Positions 36,217 through 45,147 of a stretch of 64,000 nt of DNA are shown here, one piece after another. The first letter of the stretch is position 1, and each line of letters begins with the position of its first letter. Origin of the DNA: VAZQ01 sp035293945. GTDB taxonomy: Bacteria > Pseudomonadota > Alphaproteobacteria > Rhizobiales > Xanthobacteraceae. The stretch is taken from contig DATGLV010000031.1 of NCBI GenBank assembly GCA_035293945.1, forward strand, positions 96,629 through 160,628. Direction: 5' to 3'. The notes beneath the pieces were generated by a model. That model saw only the letters and a program-made list of their open reading frames with translations, was not told the origin of the DNA and ran no database searches. The position numbers and the translations under genes were made by a program.

Positions 36217-36609
36217 GAAAGATTTTCCTCGCTGCTGCCTGGCAAATTGTTGAAGCTAATAAGGTTTTGGACGGGATTCTGTTTTGAAGCACAGGCCCGG
36301 ATGACGCAAGGATTCAATCAGGCTGGGACCTGCAATTCTCCCCATGTCGCAAATGCGAGGCGCCGCCGCGAGCCAAGCTCCTCGGCACTCCCGACGCCGG
36401 CCCGGAATCGCAGAAACACCGGTGAAATCGGCACAAACGGTGACTTCGGATAGCTCGATCCAGCGAACGGATGCCGCATCAGATATGTGGTTTTTATGTA
36501 ACACGCGCCGACAAAAGCTCTGCAAGTGCCGAAAAACCGGGCTTTGCGCTTTCCTTTTGGACCCCATTAAGCATACTGCCTCCGATCGAATGCTCAACGG
36601 GGGGTAACC
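36217..36609. other. Upstream region of the porin gene
   Basis: About 390 bases with no convincing gene. It should hold the porin promoter and a leader; the last 60 bases include CCCCATTAAGCATACTGCC and a GGGGGG ribosome-binding region just before the ATG at 36610. No specific regulatory site is recognised. Confidence 0.45.
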
Positions 36610-38355
36610 ATGACTTCGACACGGAAGATGCTACTTGGTACCGCCGCCGCAACTATTGCGGTAACAGGCGGTGCTGGCACGGAGGCGCAGGCGGCGGACG
36701 CCTTGCTCAAGAAGGCCGCGCCGATTCAATACGTGAGGGTCTGCGACCGCTACGGCTACGGCTTCTTCCAGATCCCGGGCAGTGCCATCTGCTTGCAGCT
36801 GCGCGGCCAATTGCAGTCGGACAACGCATTGCAGCCGACCCACGACATCACGTGGATCAGCTGGAGCAGCAAGACGGGCGGCGCGCCCGGAGTGAACTTC
36901 CAGAGGGCGAGCGCCCAGGATAACTGGGGCTATGAAATGACCGCCAAGCCCCGGTTCGATGCTCGCACCGAGACATCATGGGGCACCCTGCGTGCTTACG
37001 TGGAGCTGAAGATCCAGCTCGACGCAGGTGCGTTCCAAGGCCCTGTGGGCCCGGGCAGCGGTGAAACCGGTGCCGGCAACAAGTCCGAGCTCTATCGTGG
37101 TTACCTGCAATGGGCCGGATGGACGCTCGGCGAGGCCGACTCGATCTGGTCGATGGGTAACTTCAAGGACGGCGACATCGCCGACGTCGTGCAGACCGAC
37201 AAGGCGTCCGGATGGACGGCCTACTATACGATCACCCCGTCCGGACCCGGCGTTCCGCCGGTCAAGGGCTCGGCCCCAGTGCCGGATGGATGGTCGTTCT
37301 CGGCCGGTGTGGACACGCCGCTCAAGCACATCTCCAAGGCGCAGTTCGATCCCCATTACCCGTACCTTTACCTCGCCCCCGCAGGCGCCGCAGGTCCGGT
37401 CGGCGTGGGTGCGACGACCGGTCCGATCAGCGTGCCGGACTTTGTCGCTCGCATACATTATGAGGCGGATCCGCCCGGCAAGGATGATCAGCACAATGAT
37501 CAGTTCGGCCTCGGCACATTCCATGTGGCGGGTATCTGGCACCAGCTTACGTTTATAGGCAATGCCAGCAAGGCGGTGGGCGGTACTATCCCGTTCCCCT
37601 ACTGCGGTGGGGGCATCGGCACTGCCTCCACTCCCGCCTGCGCAGCGGGTCCGGATGAGCATTCTACCGGTTGGGCAGCCACGGCCTTCTTGAAATTCTT
37701 CGTCCCGATGCTGCCCGGCACCAAGCTCGGTGCCAACCGCTCCTCCGCGGCCGATAATATCCAGCTCGCCTTCAACTACGGCGTGGCCGCGCTCGAACCG
37801 GTTGGTATCGGCGGCACCGCCGGCAGCCTGCAGGCCGGTGACGCCTACTGGATCGGTGGCTTCATCCGTGACGACACCGATGCCAGGTTGATCAACAACG
37901 GCAACGGCACCTTCGGGTTCGACAAGGAATCGGCCTGGGCCTTCAACGCCCAGTACCACTCGATCCTGACGGATTGTACGGATCCGGTGAAGTGCGTGGC
38001 CCTGACGCTGGAATATAACTTGGCGCAGGCTCTTCCCGGCGACACGACCCGGAACACCGATTGGTCGCTGGGCGGTATCGGCAACGCCACCAAGCAGGCG
38101 TTCACGGCCGAGCTGTCCTTCGGTGTCAGCCGTAACGGCACCACGATGCCCACGTTCTGGCGGTGGGATACGGAAGTCCAGTATCTCACGGTCACGCAGG
38201 ACATCCCGTGTAATAACGGCGGTGTTGCGGGGGCGTGCGGCGTGGCTTCCGCGGCGACCCAAGCAGCCCTAATCTCTGTCGGTCACTCGCCGACAGCCAG
38301 CAAGGTTACCGACAGCAGCTGGGTCTGGCGAAACACGATCACCTTCGACTGGTAA
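36610..38355 (+). CDS. Outer-membrane porin (rhizobial type)
   Basis: A 581-residue protein with a signal peptide (KMLLGTAAATIAVTGGAGTEAQA) and the signature of alphaproteobacterial porins just after it (IQYVRVCDRYGYGFFQIPGS followed by CLQLRGQLQ). Alternating aromatic/polar strands and a C-terminal aromatic tryptophan (NTITFDW) fit an outer-membrane beta-barrel. It is longer than most members (about 480-530), with extra Gly/Pro-rich loops such as the stretch around TPSGPGVPPVKG. It forms a diffusion pore. A Rho-independent terminator follows. Confidence 0.88.
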   Translation: MTSTRKMLLGTAAATIAVTGGAGTEAQAADALLKKAAPIQYVRVCDRYGYGFFQIPGSAICLQLRGQLQSDNALQPTHDITWISWSSKTGGAPGVNFQRASAQDNWGYEMTAKPRFDARTETSWGTLRAYVELKIQLDAGAFQGPVGPGSGETGAGNKSELYRGYLQWAGWTLGEADSIWSMGNFKDGDIADVVQTDKASGWTAYYTITPSGPGVPPVKGSAPVPDGWSFSAGVDTPLKHISKAQFDPHYPYLYLAPAGAAGPVGVGATTGPISVPDFVARIHYEADPPGKDDQHNDQFGLGTFHVAGIWHQLTFIGNASKAVGGTIPFPYCGGGIGTASTPACAAGPDEHSTGWAATAFLKFFVPMLPGTKLGANRSSAADNIQLAFNYGVAALEPVGIGGTAGSLQAGDAYWIGGFIRDDTDARLINNGNGTFGFDKESAWAFNAQYHSILTDCTDPVKCVALTLEYNLAQALPGDTTRNTDWSLGGIGNATKQAFTAELSFGVSRNGTTMPTFWRWDTEVQYLTVTQDIPCNNGGVAGACGVASAATQAALISVGHSPTASKVTDSSWVWRNTITFDW

Positions 38356-38395
38356 GCTTCGGCTAATCCGAAGCCCTCCAGGGCACGGTCAGGGA

Positions 38396-38428
38396 GCGGC
38401 GCCTTCGCAAGAAGGCGCCGCTTTCGTT
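38396..38428 (+). terminator. Rho-independent terminator after the porin gene
   Basis: An 11-base-pair stem, GCGGCGCCTTC / GAAGGCGCCGC, closed by a GCAA tetraloop and followed by TTTCGTTT. It lies 40 bases after the porin stop. Confidence 0.9.
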
Positions 38429-38498
38429 TGCGAACGTGTTGGGCTACAGCCTGAACCGGAGGCTCGGGCCTAAACCGGCCGGACTGGGGAGAGCTCAC

Positions 38499-39911
38499 GT
38501 GGCGGCCGAGAATCGCAGCACGTCTTACGATGCCGCTCTTGCTCCGCCTGCGCCGGTCTTGGCGCCCGGCCGCAGCTGTGGCACCTGCAATCTGTGTTGC
38601 AAGGTGTTGGACATTCCGGAGCTCGGCAAGGCGGCCGGCCAATGGTGCGTGCACACGGCGCCGCGATCAGGGTGTGCGGTCCATCCCGACCGGCCGCAGT
38701 CGTGCCGAGCGTTCTTCTGTGCCTGGCGGCTTGATCCCAATCTCGGACCGGAATGGAAGCCGGATGTCTCCCGCTTCGTCCTGTCTGAGGATATCGGACG
38801 GCGTGCGATCACCGTGACGGTCGACCCCGGCATGCCGCTCGCCTGGAAGCGCGAGCTTTATCTCTCGCGATTGAAGCAGGTTTCCGAGAGCGCCTTTCGC
38901 CAGGACCGTAAGGTTCTGGTCAGCGTGCGCGGCCATATCACGGTCGTGCTTCCGGATCGTGAAATACCGCTGGGTGTGCTCGAGCCGGGAGAGGACATCG
39001 CCATTTGGCGGGAAGGCTCGACCTACGGGGCACGGCGGCAGCGCCCCCACTTACTTGTCCCGGGCTTGACCCGGGACCGTACCGAGGTTCGAGACGTATC
39101 GTCTGGAACGGTCCCGGCTCGGGGGCCGGGACAGGAAAAAGAGGCGGCCTCGGGGTCAGCGCCGGCAGCGGAGGACCCGGGCTTCTTCGATTCGGTATTT
39201 CGCCAGGCTTTTGAGAGGACCGCCAAGCTCCTCGACGACTCGCGCATCGATTCGCTGCAGGCGCTGACTAGGACGCTTGAAGGCCGCAACAAGGTGCTGG
39301 ACGAGACTGCTGCGGACTATGCGCAGGCGGCCGGCGCCGAGTGCGGCAGCGGATGTGTGTCCTGCTGCTACCTCATGGTCCTGGGCACGCCTTTCGAGAT
39401 ATTGTCGATCGCCAGGCAGATATTGGCGACCAGGACGCCGGCAGAAATCGATGCTCTGAAAGCACGGCTTCAGGAGGTCGCCCAAATCCCGCTCGACCCG
39501 GCTTTGCGCGCCAAGGCGGCGCAGCCCTGCGCCCTGCTGGAGGACGGCCTCTGCTCGGCCTACGAGGTGCGTCCGGCGGTGTGCCGCATGATGCTGTCGC
39601 AATCGCGTGCGGCCTGCGAGGCCTGCCTGAAGGGAGCGGGCGGGTTGATCCCCTATATCGACCAGCCTTCGAAGATTGCGGCCGCGATGCAGATGGGAAT
39701 CGACTATGCGCTCATCTCGCGCCGCAAGCTTTCGACCGAGAAGGCGGAGCTGAGCCGCGCGCTCTTGGTCGCGCTCGACAATTATCCGGAAGCCTTGGCA
39801 GGCTGGCTTTCCGGAGGCGATCCGTTCGCCGGCGCCCGCTTCGTGTCGCCCCGAGCGCCGGCCAATGCCGAATCGGTGATCGCAGCCGGACGCCGGCTCG
39901 GGCTCGCGTGA
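38499..39911 (+). CDS. Two-domain CxxCxxCC cysteine-cluster fusion protein C
   Basis: A 470-residue protein with two cysteine-cluster domains. The first (about 25-170) has CGTCNLCC, WCVH, SGC and RPQSCRAFFCAWRLDP, as in proteins A and D. The second (from about 240) is a different subtype: GAECGSGCVSCCYLM, then CALLEDGLCSAYEVRPAVCR. The linker, about residues 186-212, is encoded by an inverted-repeat element. Single-domain relatives of each half exist, so this looks like a gene fusion. GTG at 38499 with GGGGAGA upstream is preferred to the GTG at 38436. Binding of two metals or clusters is inferred. Confidence 0.78.
   Translation: MAAENRSTSYDAALAPPAPVLAPGRSCGTCNLCCKVLDIPELGKAAGQWCVHTAPRSGCAVHPDRPQSCRAFFCAWRLDPNLGPEWKPDVSRFVLSEDIGRRAITVTVDPGMPLAWKRELYLSRLKQVSESAFRQDRKVLVSVRGHITVVLPDREIPLGVLEPGEDIAIWREGSTYGARRQRPHLLVPGLTRDRTEVRDVSSGTVPARGPGQEKEAASGSAPAAEDPGFFDSVFRQAFERTAKLLDDSRIDSLQALTRTLEGRNKVLDETAADYAQAAGAECGSGCVSCCYLMVLGTPFEILSIARQILATRTPAEIDALKARLQEVAQIPLDPALRAKAAQPCALLEDGLCSAYEVRPAVCRMMLSQSRAACEACLKGAGGLIPYIDQPSKIAAAMQMGIDYALISRRKLSTEKAELSRALLVALDNYPEALAGWLSGGDPFAGARFVSPRAPANAESVIAAGRRLGLA
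39056..39133. repeat. Palindromic element in the linker of fusion gene C
   Basis: Two arms of about 25 bases: 39056-39080 (TGTCCCGGGC through GGGACCGT) and 39108-39133 (ACGGTCCCGG through GCCGGGACA). They pair with a few mismatches around a 27-base centre. The element is translated in frame as VPGLTRDRTEVRDVSSGTVP and sits between the two cysteine-cluster domains. Confidence 0.8.
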
Positions 39912-40004
39912 GGGCCCTTCGGGCGTGCGCGAACCTGGGACCGGTTGAGCATCCGCATGGTCCGCCACTATGATGGGCATGAGGACATGTGGCGGGGGAT
40001 CTAA

Positions 40005-40610
40005 GTGGCGGGTGAAGTTACAGGCAGCGCCAAGCGGAGCGATTTGGTGCCCGACGAGGTTGCGCCCGTGTTGGTCCCGGGCCGCAGCTGCGGCACCTGC
40101 AGCCTGTGCTGCAAGGTCTATTCGATCAAGGAGCTCGCCAAGCCGGCCGGCCGCTGGTGCGTGCATCGCGCGCGTGGAGCAGGGTGCTCCATCCACGCCA
40201 CTCGCCCGCGTTCCTGCAGTGGGTTCTTCTGCTCGTGGCTGGTCGACCCCAACCTTGGCCCCGAATGGAAGCCCGAGGTGGCGCGCTTCGTTCTGTCCGC
40301 GGACGCCACGCACCGGGCGATCCTGGTGACGGTCGATCCCGGTCAGCCGCGCGCTTGGAAGCGAGAACCCTATTATGCGATGCTGAAGAAGTTCGCTGAG
40401 GTCTTCGTTCGTATCGACCAGAAGGTGCTGGTCAGCCTGAACGGGGACATCACGGTCGTGTTGCCCGACCGCGACGTGCCGATCGGCCGGGTCGGGCCCG
40501 GCGACGAAATCGTGGTCTGGCGGGAGCCTGCTGCCTACAATGCGCGAGTGAAGCGCGCCTCGGGGCCGGTCTCCGTACCAGCCCCGACTCTCGACATCGG
40601 CTCAATGTAG
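40005..40610 (+). CDS. CxxCxxCC (YkgJ-type) cysteine-cluster protein D
   Basis: A 201-residue protein with a GTG start (MAGEVTGSAKRSDLVPDEVA). The cluster is CGTCSLCC, WCVHRARGAGC and RPRSCSGFFCSWLVDP, followed by GPEWKPEVARFVLSAD and ITVVLPDRDVPIG. It is the closest match to the first domain of fusion gene C just upstream, suggesting tandem duplication. Function unknown beyond likely metal binding. Confidence 0.78.
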   Translation: MAGEVTGSAKRSDLVPDEVAPVLVPGRSCGTCSLCCKVYSIKELAKPAGRWCVHRARGAGCSIHATRPRSCSGFFCSWLVDPNLGPEWKPEVARFVLSADATHRAILVTVDPGQPRAWKREPYYAMLKKFAEVFVRIDQKVLVSLNGDITVVLPDRDVPIGRVGPGDEIVVWREPAAYNARVKRASGPVSVPAPTLDIGSM

Positions 40611-40656
40611 CTGCTCAAGGAATTTCTGCCGGACACACCCATGGACAAGGCTAAGA

Positions 40657-41187
40657 ATGGGCGAGGCCAAAAGAAGAGCTGACCGCCGCGCGGAGGCGCC
40701 GGCCGCGCCGGCCGCCAAATACCCGAACGATGATTGGAACGCCGCCGCCAAGCCGCCGATCGTAGCCGGCAAGTCGTGCGGCACGTGCACGCTGTGCTGC
40801 AAGGTCATGGGCATACCGGAGATCAAGAAACGGCCGTGGGAGCTGTGCTCCCATGTGGGCCCGGTGAATGGCGGTCTGGGCTGCACCATCTACGAGGACC
40901 GCCCGCGCAGCTGCCGGCAGTTCATCTGCGGTTGGCTGCTCGACCCCAATATGGGCCCCGACTTGAAGCCGGAAGTCTGCCACGTCGTGACCTACCAACG
41001 GGTCGGCCAGCACATCGTCGCCAATTGCGATTCCGATTATCCGGACGCCTGGCGCAAGCCCAATGTGCTCGAGTTCCTGCATCGCTTGGCGCGGTACAAC
41101 GCTCCCAAGTACAAAGTCATCCTGATGGAGAAGGGGCGCACCTGGTACGTCAACGAGGATTCAGTGGTCCCGGTCGACAGCGGGTGA
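40657..41187 (+). CDS. CxxCxxCC (YkgJ-type) cysteine-cluster protein E
   Basis: A 176-residue protein starting MGEAKRRADRRAEAPAAPAA. The cluster is CGTCTLCC, CSHVG, GLGC and RPRSCRQFICGWLLDP. The C-terminal half differs from A-D (CHVVTYQRVGQHIVANCDSD, then WYVNEDSVVPVDSG) and matches the protein at 62114, forming a second subtype pair. Soluble, function unknown. Confidence 0.78.
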   Translation: MGEAKRRADRRAEAPAAPAAKYPNDDWNAAAKPPIVAGKSCGTCTLCCKVMGIPEIKKRPWELCSHVGPVNGGLGCTIYEDRPRSCRQFICGWLLDPNMGPDLKPEVCHVVTYQRVGQHIVANCDSDYPDAWRKPNVLEFLHRLARYNAPKYKVILMEKGRTWYVNEDSVVPVDSG

Positions 41188-41267
41188 GTTCGTTTGCTGG
41201 ACCTTCGCCTCGACGTGGACAGGAATCCGGCGCACTGTTGCCCAATCGGTCTGAATTGGGCTTCAGG

Positions 41268-41359
41268 GTCATGCCCGCGCCTGTCGCAGGCATCCAGGTC
41301 TTTCTTGCTTTAGCTCACGACAGCAAGGCGTTGTTGGCCAGGACAAGCCCGGCCACGAC
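41268..41359. repeat. Dispersed palindromic element
   Basis: An imperfect inverted repeat: the left arm 41268-41285 starts GTCATGCCCG and the right arm 41342-41359 ends GGCCACGAC, with 14 of 18 positions pairing. This is a form of the common rhizobial element with the text GGACAAGCCCGGCCA. It lies in the gap between protein E and the SEC-C glycosyltransferase. Confidence 0.6.
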
Positions 41360-41417
41360 GCGCTTCAGGGCAGGTCCGTCAGAATGGTTCGGCTCGCCGC
41401 AAGGGTTGGCGCGATAG

Positions 41418-42440
41418 ATGGCTTCATCCTCTCAATTCGCGAACAAGCGAGCTGTCTTCGTCGGATGCGCCAGGGATTGCGCCGCCGCAATTCCGCACGT
41501 GCTGGCGAATGTCTCGCGAATGGCGGAGCTCTTCAAGCGGAGCGCATTCGTGTTCCTGGAGAACGACTCGCGGGATGGGACCAAGCTTGCAATCCAGCGC
41601 TGGTGCGAAGGCCGCCGAGATGCTCACCTGCTCTCGTTGGACGGACTTGCGGCCGCGGCTCCCGTTCGCACGATCCGTCTCGCCACGGCGCGCAATCGCC
41701 TTGTTGCAGCGGTGCGTCGCGATTATCATCGTTTCGATTACCTCTTCGTCTTGGATTGCGACGAGATCAACACGCCGAGCCTCGACCTGGAGGCGGTAAA
41801 GTCGGCACTGCGGTTCCTGCAGGAGGGCAGTGATCGGGCGGCTGTGTTCGCCAATCAGCCGCGCATTCATTCCGATCTATGGGCCTTCCGCCATCCGCTG
41901 CTTTGTCCGGGCGATGTCTGGGAGGAAGTCTTCGATTACGCGGCTGCCAATCGGGTGACCGACGAAGAGGCCTTTGCGCAGACATTTTCCAAACGGATGT
42001 TCTCTCTGCCCGCAACCGAGCCGCCGCTCGAGGTCGAGTCTGCATTTGGCGGGTTTGGTATCTACAAGATGCAAAGCGTTCTGAACAACCAGCGAGCATA
42101 TGCGGGCTATAAGAGGAAGGCTGTGACCGCCGAGGCGGCCGAATGGCTTCGAATCGCGGCCGCAGAGATCGGCTGGCAATCGTGCGAGCATGTCTCGTTC
42201 CACGCCGGCCTTCGCGAGCTTGGCCTGCGCTTGTTTGTCCTTCCCGGTCTCCTGAACGATGAAGGCCCGGTAACGTTTCGCCCATCTGCGTGGAGAAGAA
42301 TGATTTTTGATCAGCGCCTCGTACCTGCCGCGGGTTCGTCGTTCCAAGGTCCCGGCGATTGGGGCAAGGTCGGGCGCAACCAAGCCTGCCCTTGCGGCTC
42401 CGGCAAACGGTACAAGCTTTGCCATGGCGCCCATGCTTGA
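41418..42440 (+). CDS. Glycosyltransferase-like protein with SEC-C tail
   Basis: A 340-residue soluble protein. The first 250 residues look like a GT-A transferase: FVGCARDCAAAIPHVL at the start, FVFLENDSRDGTKLAIQRW, LATARNRLVAAVRRDY, and an acidic motif FVLDCDEIN in place of DxD. The C-terminus carries SEC-C (WGKVGRNQACPCGSGKRYKL, then CHG), the same tail as the three oxygenases at 27-31 kb. Its last codons overlap the start of the TPR-GT41 gene, so the two are coupled. Donor and acceptor unknown. Confidence 0.78.
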   Translation: MASSSQFANKRAVFVGCARDCAAAIPHVLANVSRMAELFKRSAFVFLENDSRDGTKLAIQRWCEGRRDAHLLSLDGLAAAAPVRTIRLATARNRLVAAVRRDYHRFDYLFVLDCDEINTPSLDLEAVKSALRFLQEGSDRAAVFANQPRIHSDLWAFRHPLLCPGDVWEEVFDYAAANRVTDEEAFAQTFSKRMFSLPATEPPLEVESAFGGFGIYKMQSVLNNQRAYAGYKRKAVTAEAAEWLRIAAAEIGWQSCEHVSFHAGLRELGLRLFVLPGLLNDEGPVTFRPSAWRRMIFDQRLVPAAGSSFQGPGDWGKVGRNQACPCGSGKRYKLCHGAHA

Positions 42441-45147
42441 TCTTTCCCAGGTCCTCAATCAGGCAGCGGAGCTGCAGCGGCGGGGCGACCTCGTCGGTGC
42501 CGAGCGGCTTTATTTGCAGGGGCTCGAGGCAGAGCCCGGTCATCTTGGCCTGCTGCAGGCGCTCGGGTTCCTCCGCTATCAGCAGGGACGTTATGACGAG
42601 GCTCTGTCTTCGATCGGTGTCGCGCTCAAGGCCAATCCCGATTCCCCGCAGATGCTGCTGAACTATGCGGTCGTGCTCGACGCGTTGCAGCGACGCGCCG
42701 AGGCGGTTGCGGTCTATGATCGGGCGCTGAAGCTGAAGCCTGACTATGTCGAAGCTTTGTTCAATCGGGGTATTGCGCTGCGCGAGCTCAGGCGCCCGGC
42801 CGAGGCGCTTGCAAGCTTCGATGGATTGCTGGCGATCATGCCGGATGATGCCGACACGCTCAACCAGCGCGGCAATGCGTTGCGCGATCTCAAGCGCTCC
42901 GCCGAAGCGCTGGCGAGCTACGACCGCGCACTGAGCATGCGCCCAAGCGATCCCGACATTCTGAACAACCGCGGCAACGCCCTACGCGATCTCGGCCGTC
43001 CGGAGGAGGCGTTGGCAAGCTATGATCGGGCCCTGGCGATCGAGCCGCGCTTCATCGGCGCGCTCAACAATCGCGGCAGCGTGCTGCGGAGCTTGGGGCG
43101 GCCGGCAGAGGCGCTGGCCAGCTTCGATCAGGCGCTGGCGCTCAGACCGCGCGATGCCGCCGCGCTCTACAATCGCGGCAATGCGCTGCAGGATCTCAAG
43201 CGATTTGTCGAGGCGCTCGCGAGCTTCGACCGGGCACTGGCGATCGCGCCGGACCATGCCGACGCGCTCAACAACCGCGCCAACGCCCTGCTCGCCCTGC
43301 AACGGCCGGCTGAAGCGCTCGCGAGCGTCAATAAGGGGCTCTCTCTGCGACCCAATGATCCGGAGGCGCTGAACGCGCGGGGCTTGGCGCTCACCGAGCT
43401 CGGGCGCTATGCCGAAGCCATCGCGGATTTCGACCGGGCCATTTCCTTCAAGCCGGATTTTGCGGTGGCGCTTTGCAATAAGGGGAACGCGCTTTCTCTG
43501 TCGCAACGCCATGAAGCTGCCCTTGCGGCCTACGAGCGGGCGCTGGCGATCAGGCCGGACAATGCCCAGGTGCTCAACAATCGCGGTGCCGCCCTGTACG
43601 CCGTGCAACAGTACGCGGCGGCGCTCGCGAGCTTCGACCACGCGCTGGAGATCAACCCGAATTATTCCGATGCCCTCCGTGGCCGTGGCATTACACTGCG
43701 CGACCTCAAGCGTACCCCGGAAGCGGTGGCCAGCTTTGAGAGGGCGTTTGAGCTTGAACCAGAGCATCGCTACTTGTTTTCGGATTTGGCGGGCGCCGCT
43801 CTTGCGCTATGTGACTGGAAGAGGACTGCGGCGATCACCACGGAGCTGGAAAGCCGCGTTCATCAGCCAAAATCGATCGTCGAACCGCTGACCGTTCTGG
43901 GCTTGAGCGGCGATCCGGCCCTGCAGCTGGAATGTGCGCGGCGCTATGTCGCCGCCAAGGTGCCGGCGGCGGAGTCCTTATGGAAAGGGCCGGTGCGGCG
44001 GCATGAGAGGCTGCGGATCGCTTACCTGTCCTCCGACTTTCGGCGCCACGCGGTGGCGCTCCTGATTGCCGAGCTCTTCGAGCTGCATGACCGCGCGCGC
44101 TTCGAGACGTTTGGGATCTCCTTCGGCGCGGATGATCGCAGCGAGATGCGCGCGCGCCTGATGCGGTCTTTTGACCGGTTTCACGACGTCCGGACCCGAA
44201 GCGACCAGGATGTCGCCAAGCTCATGACCGACCTGCAGATCGACATCGCGGTCGACCTCAACGGCCATACGAGCGGGGGCCGGCTCGGCATCCTGGCGCA
44301 CCGGCCGGCGCCCATTCAGGTCAGCTATCTCGGCTTTGCGTCGACGACCGGCGCCGGCTTCATCGACTATGTCCTGGCGGACAAGACCGTGCTGCCGACC
44401 GACCAGGAGGACTTCTACAGTGAAAAGATCGTTCACCTGCCGGATTGCTTCCTCGCGAACGATTCGAAAAAGGCGATAGCGCCGCGCGCTCCAAGCCGCC
44501 AGGAGGCGGGCCTGCCCGAACGCGGGTTCGTGTTCTGCTGCTTCAACAACAGCTTCAAGATAAACCCGCCGCTGTTCGATATCTGGATGCGGCTTCTGCG
44601 GGCTGTCGACGGCAGCGTGCTGTGGTTGGCGACCGACGAAAGCGCTGTCTTGGCCAACTTGCGCCGGGAGGCGGCCGCGCGCGGCGTCGAACCTGCACGC
44701 CTGATTTTCGCCCCCAAGGTGGATCGGCTCGAGGATCACCTGGCGCGCCACCGCCTGGCTGATCTTTTCCTCGATACGCTGCCGTACAATGCCCATGCCA
44801 CCGCCAGCGATGCGCTCTGGGCAGGACTGCCGCTGGTGACATGCACGGGCAAGAGCTTTGCCGGGCGCGTGGCGACGAGCCTGCTTCGCGCAATAGGCCT
44901 TGCCGAGCTCGCGACGGAGGACCTCGGCGAATATGAGGCCCTGGCGCTGCGCCTCGCGACCGACGCTTCGCTTCTTGACGGATTCCGCCGGCGGCTCGCG
45001 CAAAACCGGTCGACCTTTCCGCTGTTCAATACGACGCGTCTGTGCCGACACATCGAAAGCGCCTACACCACGATGTGGGAGATCCTCGTGCGCGGAGAAC
45101 AGCCGCGTAGCTTCAGCGTGGCCGCCGAGGGCATGCCTGCAAGGTAG
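42424..45147 (+). CDS. TPR-O-GlcNAc-transferase-like protein (GT41)
   Basis: A 907-residue protein. Residues 5-460 hold about thirteen TPR units (ASYDRALAIEPRFIGALNNR type). The C-terminal catalytic region matches GT41/SPINDLY enzymes: RIAYLSSDFRRHAVALLIAE, DLNGHTSGGRLGILAHRPAP, VSYLGFASTTGAGFIDYVLA, FCCFNNSFKINPPLFDIWMR, DLFLDTLPYNAHATASDALW and GKSFAGRVATSLL. GT41 enzymes attach GlcNAc or other sugars to Ser/Thr of proteins, with the TPRs choosing the acceptor. The ATG at 42424 or 42433 overlaps the end of the SEC-C glycosyltransferase gene. A longer upstream frame is rejected because it lies inside that gene. Confidence 0.9.
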   Translation: MAPMLDLSQVLNQAAELQRRGDLVGAERLYLQGLEAEPGHLGLLQALGFLRYQQGRYDEALSSIGVALKANPDSPQMLLNYAVVLDALQRRAEAVAVYDRALKLKPDYVEALFNRGIALRELRRPAEALASFDGLLAIMPDDADTLNQRGNALRDLKRSAEALASYDRALSMRPSDPDILNNRGNALRDLGRPEEALASYDRALAIEPRFIGALNNRGSVLRSLGRPAEALASFDQALALRPRDAAALYNRGNALQDLKRFVEALASFDRALAIAPDHADALNNRANALLALQRPAEALASVNKGLSLRPNDPEALNARGLALTELGRYAEAIADFDRAISFKPDFAVALCNKGNALSLSQRHEAALAAYERALAIRPDNAQVLNNRGAALYAVQQYAAALASFDHALEINPNYSDALRGRGITLRDLKRTPEAVASFERAFELEPEHRYLFSDLAGAALALCDWKRTAAITTELESRVHQPKSIVEPLTVLGLSGDPALQLECARRYVAAKVPAAESLWKGPVRRHERLRIAYLSSDFRRHAVALLIAELFELHDRARFETFGISFGADDRSEMRARLMRSFDRFHDVRTRSDQDVAKLMTDLQIDIAVDLNGHTSGGRLGILAHRPAPIQVSYLGFASTTGAGFIDYVLADKTVLPTDQEDFYSEKIVHLPDCFLANDSKKAIAPRAPSRQEAGLPERGFVFCCFNNSFKINPPLFDIWMRLLRAVDGSVLWLATDESAVLANLRREAAARGVEPARLIFAPKVDRLEDHLARHRLADLFLDTLPYNAHATASDALWAGLPLVTCTGKSFAGRVATSLLRAIGLAELATEDLGEYEALALRLATDASLLDGFRRRLAQNRSTFPLFNTTRLCRHIESAYTTMWEILVRGEQPRSFSVAAEGMPAR

